Assembly: GCA_021800165.1 (NCBI GenBank)
Contig: JAJYZF010000044.1
Coordinates: forward strand, 1 to 33,067
Direction: 5' to 3'
DNA: 33,067 bases
Source: Planctomycetota bacterium
Lineage (GTDB): Bacteria > Planctomycetota > Phycisphaerae > WQYP01
Shown: positions 32,970 to 33,067 of the stretch, piece after piece
Layout of the letters: each line of letters opens with the position of its first letter
How positions within the stretch are numbered: position 1 is the first letter of the stretch
Notes under the pieces: model-generated
The model's database searches: none
Told to the model about the DNA's origin: nothing
Seen by the model: the letters and a program-made list of their open reading frames with translations, nothing else
Position numbers and translations under genes: made by a program

Positions 32970-33067
32970 TACTACAACGCTAGTTTTCTCCGGCAGTACA
33001 TCCAGCAAAACCGCAGCAAAAATGCGATAGAACGCGGCTTTCAAAGATTTAGCCGAGTGTACAAAAA

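Overview
The window is GC-rich chromosomal DNA of a free-living Gram-negative-type bacterium, most likely a member of the Planctomycetota (Phycisphaerae-like). This is an inference. It rests on the secreted helical protein at 22431-23921, whose repeated 'LGN(x)WW..A' motif I associate with planctomycetes, on the purine-rich and 'CACAGAGG'-type intergenic repeats, and on the gene style. No rRNA, tRNA or CRISPR array was seen.

Layout. (1) 1-4810, plus strand: an SDR oxidoreductase, an ABC exporter with an unusual PDZ-like insert, a DUF58 protein, then a 27-codon Lys/Ser-rich peptide gene with a perfect Shine-Dalgarno, a leader able to fold, and a strong terminator. (2) 4810-7408, minus strand: a YihY-family membrane protein followed by anhydro-N-acetylmuramate kinase (anmK). 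(3) 7409-9690: a repeat-rich island with two divergently oriented HEPN/nucleotidyltransferase modules; the plus-strand one is a canonical MntA-HepT toxin-antitoxin pair. (4) 9691-31837: a surface-polysaccharide locus with five glycosyltransferases, a sulfotransferase, an FkbM methyltransferase interrupted by an in-frame TGA, a Wzx-like flippase, a Wzy-like polymerase, an acyltransferase-3 protein, a polysaccharide deacetylase and a SAM methyltransferase. Inserted in it is a three-gene minus-strand operon (15471-11225) encoding a fused 2-oxoacid dehydrogenase E1 alpha-beta, an E2 acyltransferase with a C-terminal zinc-ribbon-like tail, and an ACP-like domain fused to a phosphopantetheinyl transferase. 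(5) 21792-22431 and 31838-33067: further repeat islands with two GxxExxY genes and a four-helix-bundle (S23/IVP-type) gene.

How it works together. The polysaccharide genes form a plausible Wzx/Wzy-type assembly route: glycosyltransferases build a lipid-linked repeat, the flippase exports it, the polymerase joins units, and the sulfotransferase, methyltransferases, acyltransferase and deacetylase decorate it. The E1-E2-ACP operon could supply an acyl-ACP to a decorating enzyme; that link is inference.

The least explained structure is a dispersed repeat made of a GC hairpin with a TGYG tetraloop followed by a purine tail of GGAG runs (7533, 8505, 8559, 31928, 32552; tail only at 32942). It occurs only beside small HEPN/MNT, GxxExxY and four-helix-bundle genes, which suggests these genes travel in, or are maintained with, one common type of repeat-bounded cassette.
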